Positions 23,941-35,825 of a stretch of DNA of 64,000 bases are shown here, piece by piece. Within the stretch, counting starts at the first letter, position 1, and each line of letters begins with the position of its first letter. This DNA comes from Coccinella septempunctata. Its lineage: Eukaryota > Arthropoda > Insecta > Coleoptera > Coccinellidae. The stretch is taken from positions 30,145,521 through 30,209,520 of the forward strand of contig NC_058193.1 in the NCBI RefSeq assembly GCF_907165205.1, written 5' to 3'. The notes under the pieces were generated by a model, which saw only the letters and a program-made list of their open reading frames with translations, did no database searches and was not told the DNA's origin. The position numbers and the translations under genes were made by a program.

Positions 23941-26900
23941 ATGAAGATCGTCGGTGTACTTTGTGCTTTTGTGTTCATCATCGTGACTGGTGCAGAATGT
24001 GCCAAAATACTGGGTGTTTTTCATCTGGCTGGAAAGAGCCACTACATGGCCTGCAGCACTCTTATGAAGATACTTGCTGAGAAGGGCCACGATGTTACAG
24101 TTGTCGCAGCTTTCAAAGAGAAAAACCCACCGAAGAATTATCGACAAATATATCTCGATGGACTGTACGAACAGACTTCAGGTGAGATAAATATAATGTT
24201 GTGGAATCGGAACAATTTTGAGCCACATTATTCATGAAATCTTTCAAGAAAAAACACTAAGAAAATGTTTCACTCATTCACAAACAGAGTCTTCCAGTTT
24301 GATTCAATTTGTAACCAAATAGTTCGGATTGATTCATGGTCATGGAATATCCAATTTCATCAGTAGCGGCGCATCTACATAGGTTTCTTTCGATGTGAGA
24401 AAAGAATTGTGTAAATTTTGTCTCCTTCTTGCTTCAAAACGGTTGGAATGAAAGTATTCATAACTTAAAATTCGTATTTTTATTAACTATATTGTGGAAA
24501 AAACGCATCTTTTGAGGAATTTGTTCTGCAAATTTTACGAAGTATGGAGGATAGAGTTCCTTCGAATACCGTAGATTCGGGTGGCTTGGGAAGATTGTTG
24601 CATTCAACTTTTCATATTTTCAAAACAGTGACCTATTTTCATCTAAAAAAGAGGTTCGAATATGCTTAATGACTCAGACTATTGATAAGGATACATACCA
24701 TGCTTCAAAATTCGGATATAAATTTTGAAAAAAATAAAATATCACCCACCGATTTGGTGGACTTGAGACACAAGTTAAAATCTATTGATTTCTCAACTCT
24801 CAAATGAAATAGGTGACATGGGACGCTTAATAGTTTTGAAAAATTAGAATTTGTGATTATACAGTTGAACTTCGGTAAGGAAATTAAATGATAAACCCCT
24901 ATTACAGCGAAAGTAAATGTATTGCAACTCAAATGTAAAAAACTAAACATAACAAGGGAACTTGATTTCTTTCATTCTTTGGTGATTTCTTCGTGGAAAT
25001 AACGTAAATAATACTATCATGCGAAAAATCGGCATATTTCCTACTGCCAATGCACCGCTTGTATATATTCGGCACTGTACCAAGTCACCCTATGAAACAA
25101 CAAAATAAATAAATGAGATCCGTGTTGCTGTTTGATTTGTAAACAACCCTGTTTCATGACATATCTAATATCCCAATATCCCACGTATCCAGAAAAAAAA
25201 ATTGCACATGCACAAAATGAAACACAACTCAACAGGAATTAATTGTTAAACTTACCGAAAAGAAGCTTCACAATCTTATAAGTTTGTCCCTTCACTCATA
25301 AATGGTGAGAAACAAAGAAATCTGCAAGGGGGTAATTGTCCCAAGTTACAGGACTGTCCCAAGTCACCCGAATCCACCGGTAGCATCACCATTTTTTGAG
25401 ACAGAAACGTGTTGACTTTTTAAATTTTTGTTTTTCCGATATGTTCATCTCTAACTAGCCTATAATAAAAAGGGTTGATAAAAATCTCCTCACATAGCTG
25501 TATATTAATATAAGACTTTTTCAGCTCAATCGATCAACCTCTTCGAAACAACAAGTTTTGCTGCCATAACTCCAATCGTTTTCCACTTCATCTCAAACAT
25601 GTTTCAAGAGATGGCTTTCAATCACACAGTTTTCAAGGAATTTATGAAAACGAATGAGAAATTCGACGCAGTTATCGTTGAGGAATTTCAATCCGAAGCT
25701 ATAAAATACGTAGGCCATCATTTCAACGCACCCTTGATCGTATACAGTGCTATGGATGCCGGCGACTGGACCAACCCCTTCCAAGGAAATCCTGACACAC
25801 CTTCTTATCACCCCTGTACTGCTCTACCCCACCTAACGAACCACATGTCGTTTTTGGAGCGTGTAGAAAATACGTTATATTACACTTATAACAACATTTT
25901 TTACCACCTGATATCCTTCCCCTCCCAGAACAGGCTTCTACACCGGTATTATCCAGATGCTCCTCACCTCAAAGACATAGCCTACAATGTTTCCTTGGTA
26001 CTCTTGAATACTGACCCTAGCGTGCATGAGCCTATTCCGAAAGTACCAAGCATGAAAGATATTGGAGGTTTTCACATAAGAAAGCCCAAGCCTCTTCCTG
26101 AAGATCTTCAGAAGATCTTGGACAACGCCAAACATGGCGTCATATTCTTCAGTTTAGGATCAAACGTTAAAAGCAAGGACATGCCTAAGGAAAAGAGAGA
26201 CTTCATACTTAGGAAGTTCTCGAAGCTTAAGGAGACTGTTATTTGGAAATTCGAGGACACAGAATTGCCTGGCAAACCTGACAATGTCATCATCAGGAAT
26301 TGGCTGCCACAAAACGATATCTTTGGTGAGTGAAGCAGCTCTCTTTCTAATAGCCTGAAAGTGTCAACTTATTTTCCTTATTGTTTGCAGCTCACAAAAA
26401 CGTCAAATTGTTCATTTCTCATGGAGGCCTATACAGTACAATGGAGGCTGTTTACCATGGTCTGCCTGTTATGGCTTTATCAGTTTTTGCGGAACAAGAG
26501 CTGAACGGTAAAAGAGCTGAATCGAATGGATTCGCAAGACATATACGATTCCAACAACTCACTGAGACTTCTTTCAGTGAAATCTTGGACGATCTTTTAA
26601 GCGATCCAAAGTAAGTATGATGTAGCAGTAGGCATATGCGATAATCACTAGGTATTCAGCAGAAAGAAATCTATAATTTTTTCCTTAGTACAGTATGTTT
26701 GTTTCGGTTTTTCAATTAATTAATTTTTCACTACAGATACAGAGAGAACGCTAAAAAACGTTCAGGCATCATGAAAGACAAACCCATGGACCCTGCAGAT
26801 GCTGTTAATTTCTGGGTAGAATACGTAGTCAGACACAGGGGTGCTCCACATCTTAGGTCAGCTGCATTGGACCTCGAATGGTACGAATATTTGTTGATAG

Positions 26901-27010
26901 ATGTTGTGCTGTTCATTCTAACAATGGCTGGAGCTTTCCTTTTCACTGTTGTATACTTGTACAAGCTATGGTCTAAGAGGAGATCAAGCATTAAAGAGAA
27001 GAAGAATTAA
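23941..27010 (+). CDS. UGT: UDP-glycosyltransferase, tandem gene 2, four exons
   Basis: Exons 23941-24181, 25525-26325, 26391-26610, 26737-27010; 1536 nt, 511 aa, no frameshift. The domain order is the same as in tandem gene 1: signal peptide, AGKSHYMACSTLMKI, acceptor domain, FSLGSNVKSKDMPKEKR, FISHGGLYSTMEAVYHGLP with FAEQELNGKRAE (Glu instead of Asp in the donor pair), membrane helix, tail KEKKN. The region from VPSM to NDIFG differs from tandem gene 1 at only about three residues, whereas the acceptor-binding half differs at more than twenty. That is typical of paralogues that keep the sugar donor and diverge in substrate. Intron 1 holds a TA-flanked inverted-repeat element. Confidence 0.93.
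24569..25380. mobile_element. Non-autonomous TIR element in UGT intron 1
   Basis: The left end CCGTAGATTCGGGTGGCTTG at 24569 and the reverse complement of the right end (CCGGTGGATTCGGGTGACTT, ending 25380) match over about 25 bp with few differences. Both are flanked by TA. The 812-bp body has no recognisable transposase. Internal copies of CCAAGTCACCC occur near 25080 and 25360. Confidence 0.65.
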
Positions 27011-28285
27011 TTTTTGTTCATATGGACTTATAAGACTGAGGGACAAAAAGGAATTTCAATAGATTCCTAACAGGGACAAGTTTTTGCTACGTGTAAAAAT
27101 TTAGAAATTAGTGTAGTTATTTCTCAGCGAAATCATGATTATGTTTCTGTTTGATTCTGAAAATACTTCATTCTTGATAATATTGTCATTATCATAGCTC
27201 AAGAATTTTTTTCACCAAACGATAAAAAATATCATTACCAAATCTAGAAATATGAAAATGATGTGATCAGACATAATTTCTCTCAATGGAATGTGATTTA
27301 AATGTGAGCACGAAATGTTGAAGGGAAAATGAAAACCGTTTTTTATCGTATTTTCCATTTTATTTGTTATTTCCTAGCATATCCAGTCGAGTTCCACAGT
27401 TCTTATGGACTTTCCTATCCCAATATTCCTTTCTACTCAACATCGAAGTGAATATTTACCAAGCTTGTTTCCTTTATCGTCACGTTGAGGTGCTCCTTAC
27501 TTCAGAGTTTCGAGTATCATAGAATTCAAAAATTAACGCCCACTGTGATGTTACAATCATTTAGGTATTAAGGCACAGCGATGTTGATGTTCAAGGAACC
27601 GAAAAAAAAAGTTTTAACATTCAGATATAATTGAGAGTATCGATATAATGAGCCATACTCTATATATTAATCTAACAAAATTTTCAAAATTTTGTTTGAG
27701 AGGTGTATGCCACTTTTGAACGATAATAAAATCATCCCACCCAAGGAGTAAACGACTTGATAAAGTTCTTTGTCGAGAACAGTGATAAATAGTTTTATGA
27801 CCTCCATAAAAGAGAGCCCAATAGTGTTAAGCCTGTAGATCTTGAGAGCCATTCATAGAATACTAATTCAATTTTCTAAAAGATTCATTTCATAAAAGAC
27901 ATGTAGGTACTTGGATTTATCGAAGAGATTCTATTGAATTGCTCCCAAGATCTCCAGTTTGAATACACTGGGTGAGAGGTCTGCCTATCAGGAAATTTAG
28001 ATTTTTTGCTGTGGAAAGCCCTCTGCTATGTAGATGAGATCAAGGGCATGATAATTTCAGAGATCGATCGAGATCGAATTTTAAGATTTTTTAATTTTTT
28101 TTCTATTTATTATATATTAGTTCGATATAGCTCCTATGAATTAGTTTGTACTTCTATGGATTAGAAACTTCAACTACTGTTGTATCAGATGTTTTCTTTA
28201 ATGGCCTGAGAAAGCATTATGTAATTCATTTATATCATTCACACCCCCTGAAATAATTATACAGATGATCTTAATCACCACTCCA
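27011..28285. other. Gap between UGT tandem genes 2 and 3
   Basis: AT-rich spacer with no supportable gene or repeat. Confidence 0.3.
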
Positions 28286-28297
28286 GATTAGATAAGG
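28286..28297 (+). promoter_or_regulatory. GATA motif pair, degenerate
   Basis: GATTAGATAAGG after CCACTCCA, about 110 bp before the start codon at 28403. The position and flanks match the tandem GATA motif of the two preceding genes, with one half-site changed. Confidence 0.45.
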
Positions 28298-28402
28298 AGG
28301 TTTCCGAATTAATCTCTTGATTTTGCATGAAATGATGTAGTGAATGGCTGACAAAAAGTGCTGTTTCATCAGTAGGAACTCAGTTTATCAATCGAATTCG
28401 AA

Positions 28403-31085
28403 ATGAAGATTGTAAGTTCGTTTTGTGTTCTTCTCCTAGTCGCTACAGGAATAGAATGTGCCAAAATTTTAGGAGTATTTCATGTTGCCGGAAGGAGCCA
28501 CTACATGGCATGCAGCACTCTTATGAAGATCCTAGCGGAGAGGGGTCACGATGTAACAGTTATCGCGCCTTTCAAAGAGAAAAATCCACCGAAGAACTAC
28601 AGACAAATATACCTCGATGGGATTTATGAACAGGTTTCAGGTAAGATGTAGATGAAATTGTTCACATTCGATTTGAATCAAGCAGGTAGCAGGTAATTTA
28701 TTCGACATGATTCACTATTATCAACGATGGTTAAGTTGTTTCAATTCTCAACCAATTAAAAAGCGTTCAGTTCTTTCGAAACGTACGATTTTGAAAAGAT
28801 AATATGTTTCCACAAGGACCGCAAGGTTCGTGTTTTCTAGTACATCATGAATTTGCCATTGCTGGAGTTGAATTTTCAATGAGTCAAATAATCGTTTATT
28901 TATATCATGATTTCGTTCAAAATTTCATGAACATAACAGAGGTGCCTATTTCGAAAAGAGGATTTTATCATTTTGCCAGTGGTGCAGTTATCCATAATGT
29001 TTAATATTCAAATAGTCACTTACACAAGTTGTAAATGAGTTGCGAGAAAAATATTAGGGGTGATACCTTGGCAGAAAATAGTTTTGGTCTTTCATATCAT
29101 TTTTTTTTTTTTTTGAGCAGACTCTGCTTAGATACAGCTATCTACAGATTGAATCTGAAAATCAATACTAAATTTTTTCATAGAAACCAAACAACTGAAC
29201 GAAATGGAATTGAGCAGATGTTCTATGAGAACGAACAATAAGAACAAATGTTGAAGAGAAGAAACTCTTTTCCTTATTCATATTATAACAGTGAAAATTT
29301 TGATTTTGAAAGCTTGTTTCATTTTGAACAAATAAATTCTCTTGTAATTTCTTGCAAGAAGTTTTTTAACAGGAAAAGTTTTCAGGACAAAGCACGAACC
29401 TTTTCGAGTTGAAACCCATCCCTGTAGTGGTACCAATCGTTTTACACTTCGTGGGAATGAACTTCCAAGAAATGACCTTCAACCACACCAATTTCAAAGA
29501 GTTCATGAAAGGGAAAGAAGAATTCGACGTCGTTATCACTGAAGAATTTCAAGCGGAAGCAATAAAATACGTAGCCCATCATTTCAAAGCTCCCTTGATC
29601 GTGTACAACGCAATGGATGCAAACGAATGGATCCATCCTTTCCAAGGAAACCCCGATACACCTTCATATCACCCTTGCCGAGCATTGACTCATCTCACGA
29701 ATCACATGTCGTTTCTGGAGCGTCTTGAAAATACGATATTCTACACGTATGAGAAACTTTTTTACAACTTGATATCCTTTCCTGGCCAGAACAGGCTTCT
29801 TCATCAGTATTACCCGGATGCACCAGATCTAGTGGACATAGCCTACAACGTTTCATTGGTGCTTTTGAATGCCGACCCTAGCGTCCACGAGGCTATTCCC
29901 AAAGTGCCAAGCATGAAAGATATCGGTGGTTTTCACATAAGAAAGCCAAAACCTCTACCTGATGACCTCCAAAAGATCTTGGACAATGCCGAACATGGTG
30001 TAATATTCTTCAGCTTGGGTTCAAATGTAAAAAGCGCTGATATGCCAAAGGAAAAAAGGGACTTCATACTCAAGAAGTTTTCGAAGCTCAAAGAGACTGT
30101 CATTTGGAAATTTGAAGACCCGGACTTACCCGGAAAGCCTGACAATGTAATAATCAGGAAATGGTTACCACAAAACGATATTTTTGGTAGGTAATATTTC
30201 TCGAAAATTTATCGTTCATTATAATATTTCCCCGATTTTTCAGCCCACAAAAACGTCAAATTATTCATAACGCATGGAGGTATATTCAGTACGATGGAAG
30301 CCGTTTACCACGGTCTGCCAGTGATGGCTATTTCAATTTTTGCTGATCAGGAAATGAACGGAAAAAGAGCAGAAGATAACGGATTTGCAAGACACATAAC
30401 ATTCAAAGCACTCACTGAAAACACGTTCAGTGACATCCTAGATGATGTCCTGAAGAATCCAAAGTGAGTACATCTTTATTCGTTTTTTGTTCGTCTGTAT
30501 TTTGTATACTTTCCTCAAAGTTATCTCTGGAACCTCTCAGAACAGTGTTTGAGTATATTTACACCAGGTCACTGGCTTACTCCTTTCGCAGAAATCGAAA
30601 AGTGTCACCCAACTTGAATCGCCTCGGCAGACGAGGTATTTTTTCGAAAACTGCCTGTTAGGTTAGGCCAGCGATGGGGAACACTTTGAATGATCTGTTC
30701 ATTCATTTATGTAGTTCTGAAATGAACGCATTTTTGATCATAAATAAACTAAGTACTAGTACTCCCATTAATAAGGGATCACCTCTGATCAAACGTATTA
30801 CTTCTTCACAGATATAAAGAGAATGCTCAAATGCGATCGAAACTCATGAAAGATAAACCTATGTCACCAGCAGATGCTATAAACTATTGGGTAGAATACG
30901 TGATCAGACATAAGGGTGCCCCACATCTAAGATCAGCAGCACTGGACCTGAGATGGTATGAGTACTTGTTGATAGATGTTGTGCTCTTCATACTGGTAGT
31001 GACAGGTGCCTTCCTTTACACGGTTCTATACTTATTCAAACAATGGTCTAGGAAGAGAAAGAGCTATAAACTGAAGGAGAATTAG
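28403..31085 (+). CDS. UGT: UDP-glycosyltransferase, tandem gene 3, four exons
   Basis: Exons 28403-28640, 29386-30186, 30244-30463, 30812-31085; 1533 nt, 510 aa. The signal peptide (MKIVSSFCVLLLVATGIEC) is followed by AKILGVFHVAGRSHYMACST. The donor-binding signature is FITHGGIFSTMEAVYHGLP, then FADQEMNGKRAE. This is the only plus-strand copy that keeps the canonical Asp-Gln pair. A C-terminal membrane helix is followed by the tail KLKEN, again KxKxx. The exon 1 and exon 2 borders agree with the other copies. Intron 3 (30464-30811) contains a short TTAGGTTAGG stretch near 30658. Confidence 0.93.
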
Positions 31086-31987
31086 GTTCGTTGTAAAGAG
31101 GAAAACTGAGACTGAGAAATATATATCGGTTTAAAAAAAATTATGGAAATTTACTACATCAATATTCGAGTCAATAGTCATTTCATGCCTTATGTTTTCA
31201 TATATAAATATTCGAAATAAATACTGTATCTACATATTCTAAGTTATATATACTCATTTAATTATCCCAAAAAATTTTCATGGCACAATGGTCGTAGATA
31301 GCAACCTAAAAAAAATTACTCGAAAACGGCTTGTCGAAAATTGGGATCAAGTGCTCTCTCACCTGTAAGGGAATGGATGGGGTTGATCTAAAGGTGAAAA
31401 TACTGTTTTTTCGTTGTCTTCATACCTAAACTTCTCTGACGTCTATTGGTCCATTTGAAACTCCTCAGTCTCATCCAAACGAATTTTAAACAATTATGTT
31501 TCAATGACAGATAACAGTAAACCTAACAATTCGTCTCGTGTTAAAAAGGGTACTATCTGGTTGACATAATAGTATAGTACTCCATAAATATATGATTTTT
31601 CCTACATTTTTGTTATATGGTCTGATAATATTCAGAAAAATATTTTGCGTTCAGACCCGTCTGTTGTGACGCCTGTGATCGAATTCAAAACAAATCAAAT
31701 ATAATGAAGTAATGGTGATGTTATTCGTATATAACACACGCATATTACAGTCAAGGTTATCATCGGTTAGGTAATGTGGAAGTCACACTTCCTAGAGTCC
31801 AACATAATATTTTTGGACGTTGTCCCCTCTACCAAAATGTTGGGAGTAGTTCAATAATGTTTCAACATCAGTCAGGAGGATTCTCCTCGTGATTAGCGGA
31901 TTTTACTGGGGATAATTATTCCAACTACATAACCTACAAGCAGCTATCTGTAGCTGTCTTCATGTGCATTCCAAGTTCACGTCGATT
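31086..31987. other. Gap between UGT tandem gene 3 and the next first exon
   Basis: Contains the poly(A) signal of tandem gene 3. GGATAATT at 31910-31917 is a single GATA-type site. No gene was seen. Confidence 0.35.
31216..31221 (+). promoter_or_regulatory. Polyadenylation signal, UGT tandem gene 3
   Basis: AATAAA about 130 bp after the TAG stop at 31083. Confidence 0.5.
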
Positions 31988-32225
31988 ATGAAGTTTTTAG
32001 GTTTTGTGGGGGTGCTTCTGGTGCTTCTGAATGGGGTGAAAGGAGCTAAATTACTCGGAGTTTTTCACATGCCATCGCCTAGTCACTACATGTCCTGCAG
32101 TGCCCTGATGAAAATTCTGGCTGAGAAAGGGCATGATGTCACTGTTGTTGCTGCCTTTACAGATAAAAATCCGCCTAAAAATTATCATCAGATTCATCTC
32201 GATGGGTTACACGAATTGCTTGAAG
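31988..32225 (+). CDS. Additional UGT first exon (alternative first exon or orphan)
   Basis: Codes for 79 intact residues: signal peptide (MKFLGFVGVLLVLLNGVKG), AKLLGVFHMPSPSHYMSCSA with the presumed catalytic His, then KNYHQIHLDGLHELLEG, ending in phase 1 at a GTAGGT donor. Length (238 nt) and phase equal those of the other first exons. No UGT exon 2 follows before the next complete first exon at 33036. It could therefore be an alternative first exon spliced to 33870, or what is left of a lost gene copy. The frame is undamaged, which argues for use or recent origin. Confidence 0.7.
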
Positions 32226-32921
32226 GTAGGTGGCAGTATTTCCTACCGCGTTTTAGTTATGTGAGACGACAGACCCTACAGCTTGACAAGACAAGACAAG
32301 AGAACAAGAGGTCAATATGTAATAAATACATGAATTGCCCTTGGAGTTTTTAAAATGCGCTAGAATCGGAAAGGGATGAGATTTATGAAATATTCAATTG
32401 ATTTAACAAGAATTGAATGAACACCTGTCTAATATTATACTCAAGATTAAATCCACCTTGTCAAACTCTGAAAAATCGGGTATTAGACTCTCGACTGTAG
32501 GTTTTAAAAACCAGTTTGAAGTTAATTATATGTACGTAATATTGATTCTTTCAATAATAAACGCTATTAAATATGAGGCTGAATTCATAGAAATCGAGTA
32601 TTTTTGTGCTTCCAGTTTTTAACTGTAACTGTTAAGTTATCAAGACAAGGCAATCTAACCTAACATAAAGATTAACAGTTCTATTTTCGAATAAAATTGA
32701 TTAATACTTATTGATATCTTTTTAAAACAGAGTTAATTAAATGTTCCCCGAAATTTTTCTTAAATTCACAATAATAATGAATCAATCGACCACCTTCTAT
32801 CGGCTATTGAACCTATCTGTATCCAAACTGACTTTTTAATGATAAATCGATTATATCTTATCAACTTCACTGAAGTGATAATAACTGTACTGTCCACATA
32901 CATCTGTGTTGAGGACTCTTT
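32226..32921. other. Spacer between two UGT first exons
   Basis: AT-rich. I looked for UGT exon 2-4 motifs (NHMSF, PKVPSM, HGG) in all frames and saw none. Confidence 0.4.
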
Positions 32922-32931
32922 GATAAGATAA
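32922..32931 (+). promoter_or_regulatory. Tandem GATA motif
   Basis: GATAAGATAA, about 110 bp before the start codon at 33036. This matches the placement in the upstream genes although the surrounding sequence differs. Confidence 0.5.
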
Positions 32932-33035
32932 TATTTCTTTCTAAACATTCTTCAAATCTCTATAAAGGCTATTATGTATAGGTACCTAACATTCGGTGAA
33001 GATTTTATGGAAATTTAAACAGATTGTACGTCGAA

Positions 33036-35825
33036 ATGAGGTTTTCAACTCTATCAGTTATATTCGCCACTCTTTTTCTGAAATCGGAAGGTGCTAAGTT
33101 ACTTGGCGTCTTTCATATGCCAGCTAAAAGTCATTACTTGGCCTATAGTACCTTGATGAGAGCACTAGCTGAAAGAGGGCATGACGTTACTATTGTGGCA
33201 GCTTTTAGTGAAGAAAATGAGCTGAAAAATTACAAACAAATTGTGCTGAATGGATTGTACGAAAGATATCTGGGTATGTTCGAAACATGTAAGATGCATA
33301 TTCCGAGAATTTCTCACATATACTGAAGCATTTCTTATACAGGGTGCCCCAGTATCAGTGGTCAATAATTTTTCACTGTATTCAACGATCAAAAATATTG
33401 AGAAAAGTTAATTTTTTTTTCTCCACCGAGCTACATTCCTTCAAAAATAGTATTTTATTCATTATCTTCTGAACTACCACAGCTAGAACCATAAAATTTA
33501 GCACAACATTTGTTACTTAGGAGCTCACAATACAACTGTGAACATGTATACTGTGTTATGATTAACAGTTTGAGGCACATCTAGATTGAAGGTTAGATAT
33601 GACTCTTGGTATTTGCCAAGAGGGGTGGTACCTTGGGAGTCAAATGTGGCGAAGAATGATTGACCACTTATTATGGGTCACCCTGTATTGAATTCATCTG
33701 GAGAATTTAAAGAAACCGATTTTTTACGTGGACTCTGTTACTTATTCTTCAAGTCATATTGAAAACTTGTTCATTCAGATGTTTTAGATGTGTAACTCTA
33801 CGGTAATATTACCTGGTAGATTTGATGAAGGTGGAACATGAAAATATGGCGTTTTTCTTATTTTTACAGAGGGCGCGGCCAAAATGAACTGGTTCGAGAC
33901 CACACCAAACCCTGTCGTAATGCCTGTATTCTTCAACTTCATGTCCAATAACCTTATCGAAAACACCTTCAACCACACCACTTTCAAGAAATTCATGAAC
34001 ACCAAACAAACTTTCGATGCAGTTATCATTGAAGAATTTCAAGCAGAAGCTATAAAATACGTCGCTCATCATTTCAACGCCCCTCTCATTGTATATAGTG
34101 CTCTGGACGCAAACGACTGGACAAATCCATTCCAAGGAAACCCAGACACACCATCCTACCACCCTAGCATCTATTTGTCTCATCTAACAAACCACATGTC
34201 TTTTATGGAGAGGGTACAGAATACATTGATGTATGCATATTCCAAGATATTTTTCAACTTGATAGCATTCCCAGCCCAGAACAAACTTCTGCACAAGTAT
34301 TATCCAGATGCTCCAGATCTCAAGGATATAGCCTACAACGTTTCCTTGGTACTTCTAAATTCCGATCCAAGTGTCCACGAGCCTGTTCCCAAAGTGCCAA
34401 GCATGATAGATATCGGTGGTTTCCACATAAAGAAGCCCAAACCTCTGCCCGAAGATCTCCAGAAAGTTCTGGATGACGCGAAACATGGAGTTATCTACTT
34501 CAGCTTGGGATCGAATATAAAGAGCAAGGACATGCCTAAGCACAAACGTGATTTCATCCTGAAGAAGTTTTCCACGATGAACCAAGTGATTATATGGAAG
34601 TTCGAAGATCCTGAACTACCTGGCAAACCTCGCAACGTGGTCATCAGGAAATGGCTGCCTCAGAATGACATATTAGGTGAGTGAAAGCTTCAGAACGTGA
34701 AAAAATAGTCCTCGAAGTATTCTTCCAAGAGGCATTACAGCTTAATACACAGTTACGAAATGAAGTATATCATATTTTTCAATTTCAGCACACAAAAACG
34801 TGAAATTGTTCATATCGCACGGAGGTCTCTTCAGTACCATGGAATCAGTATACCATGGCAAACCTGTGATGGCCATATCTGTTTTTGCAGAGCAGAAACT
34901 GAACGGAAAAAGAGCAGAAGCGAACGGACTAGCTAGGCATGTACCTTTCAAGGAGCTCACTGAGGAAAATTTCAGCGAACTCCTTGATGACTTGATGAGT
35001 AATCCGAAGTAAGTTTATAACTGCATTTTACATTCGCCATTTATAAGTCCTACATGAAGATCCAAATTAATTAGATTGGAGTTCGTTTAAACAAATATTC
35101 CTTCAGACGTTTTGATAATTGAATCGGGACCATTCCTGACTAAGTCAAGAACTCGCAATAGCATGAAAGCTTTTGTTTCAGCGATGGTAATTCATTTAGC
35201 TTCAGCAAAAAATTGGCATCCATTTTCTGATCAACTCATTGTACAATATTTCTACCAAATCCGCACTTTTCCATATCTACAAATTTGAATTTGAAATAAA
35301 GGTTAAAAATAACAAACGAAATTAATTCAGATGCTGATATTAAAACAGCAACAAATGCTACGATCTAATTCGAACTAAGAAACTAAATATAATTGAAGCC
35401 ATTCAAATTAACAAATTCCTGTTACCTGATGATTCCTTACTAGATTCCAGTAATTAGTAATTTTTTAAAGCTTTCGTTATATGTATTTCCAGATATAAAA
35501 AAACTACATTAAGCAAAAATCCTATAGTCTGTGTGTCACGTTGATTATTTACAGGTACAGGGAGAATGCCCAGAAAAGGTCACAAATAATGAGGGACAAA
35601 CCCTTAGACCCTGCAGATACTATCAATTATTGGGTAGAATACGTGATAAGGTACCATGGGACTCCCCATCTAAGGGTCGCCGCTCTGGACTTAGAGTGGT
35701 ACCAATATTTACTCATAGATGTTGTACTCTTCATTCTAGCTGTAGCAGCTATTATCATTGTCTCTCTGAAATTCTTAATCAAACGGTTAATAAAGAGAAA
35801 GGCCCCAAAGGAGAAGAAGAATTGA
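33036..35825 (+). CDS. UGT: UDP-glycosyltransferase, tandem gene 4, four exons
   Basis: Exons 33036-33273, 33870-34676, 34789-35008, 35555-35825; 1536 nt, 511 aa. The signal peptide (MRFSTLSVIFATLFLKSEG) precedes AKLLGVFHMPAKSHYLAYST. Exon 2 starts EGAAKMNWFETTPNPVV and keeps NHMSFMERV, PKVPSM and WLPQNDILG. The donor signature is FISHGGLFSTMESVYHGKP with FAEQKLNGKRAE, so Glu replaces the donor-pair Asp. The membrane helix is followed by the tail KEKKN. Intron 1 contains a 346-bp MITE. The extra first exon at 31988-32225 is in the right phase to be spliced to the same exon 2. Confidence 0.92.
33340..33685. mobile_element. MITE, 346 bp, in UGT intron 1
   Basis: Ends CAGGGTGCCCCAGTATCAGT at 33340 and the reverse complement CAGGGTGACCCATAATAAGT at 33685, both flanked by TA. 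GTGGTCAAT follows inside each end. No coding capacity. Confidence 0.85.
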
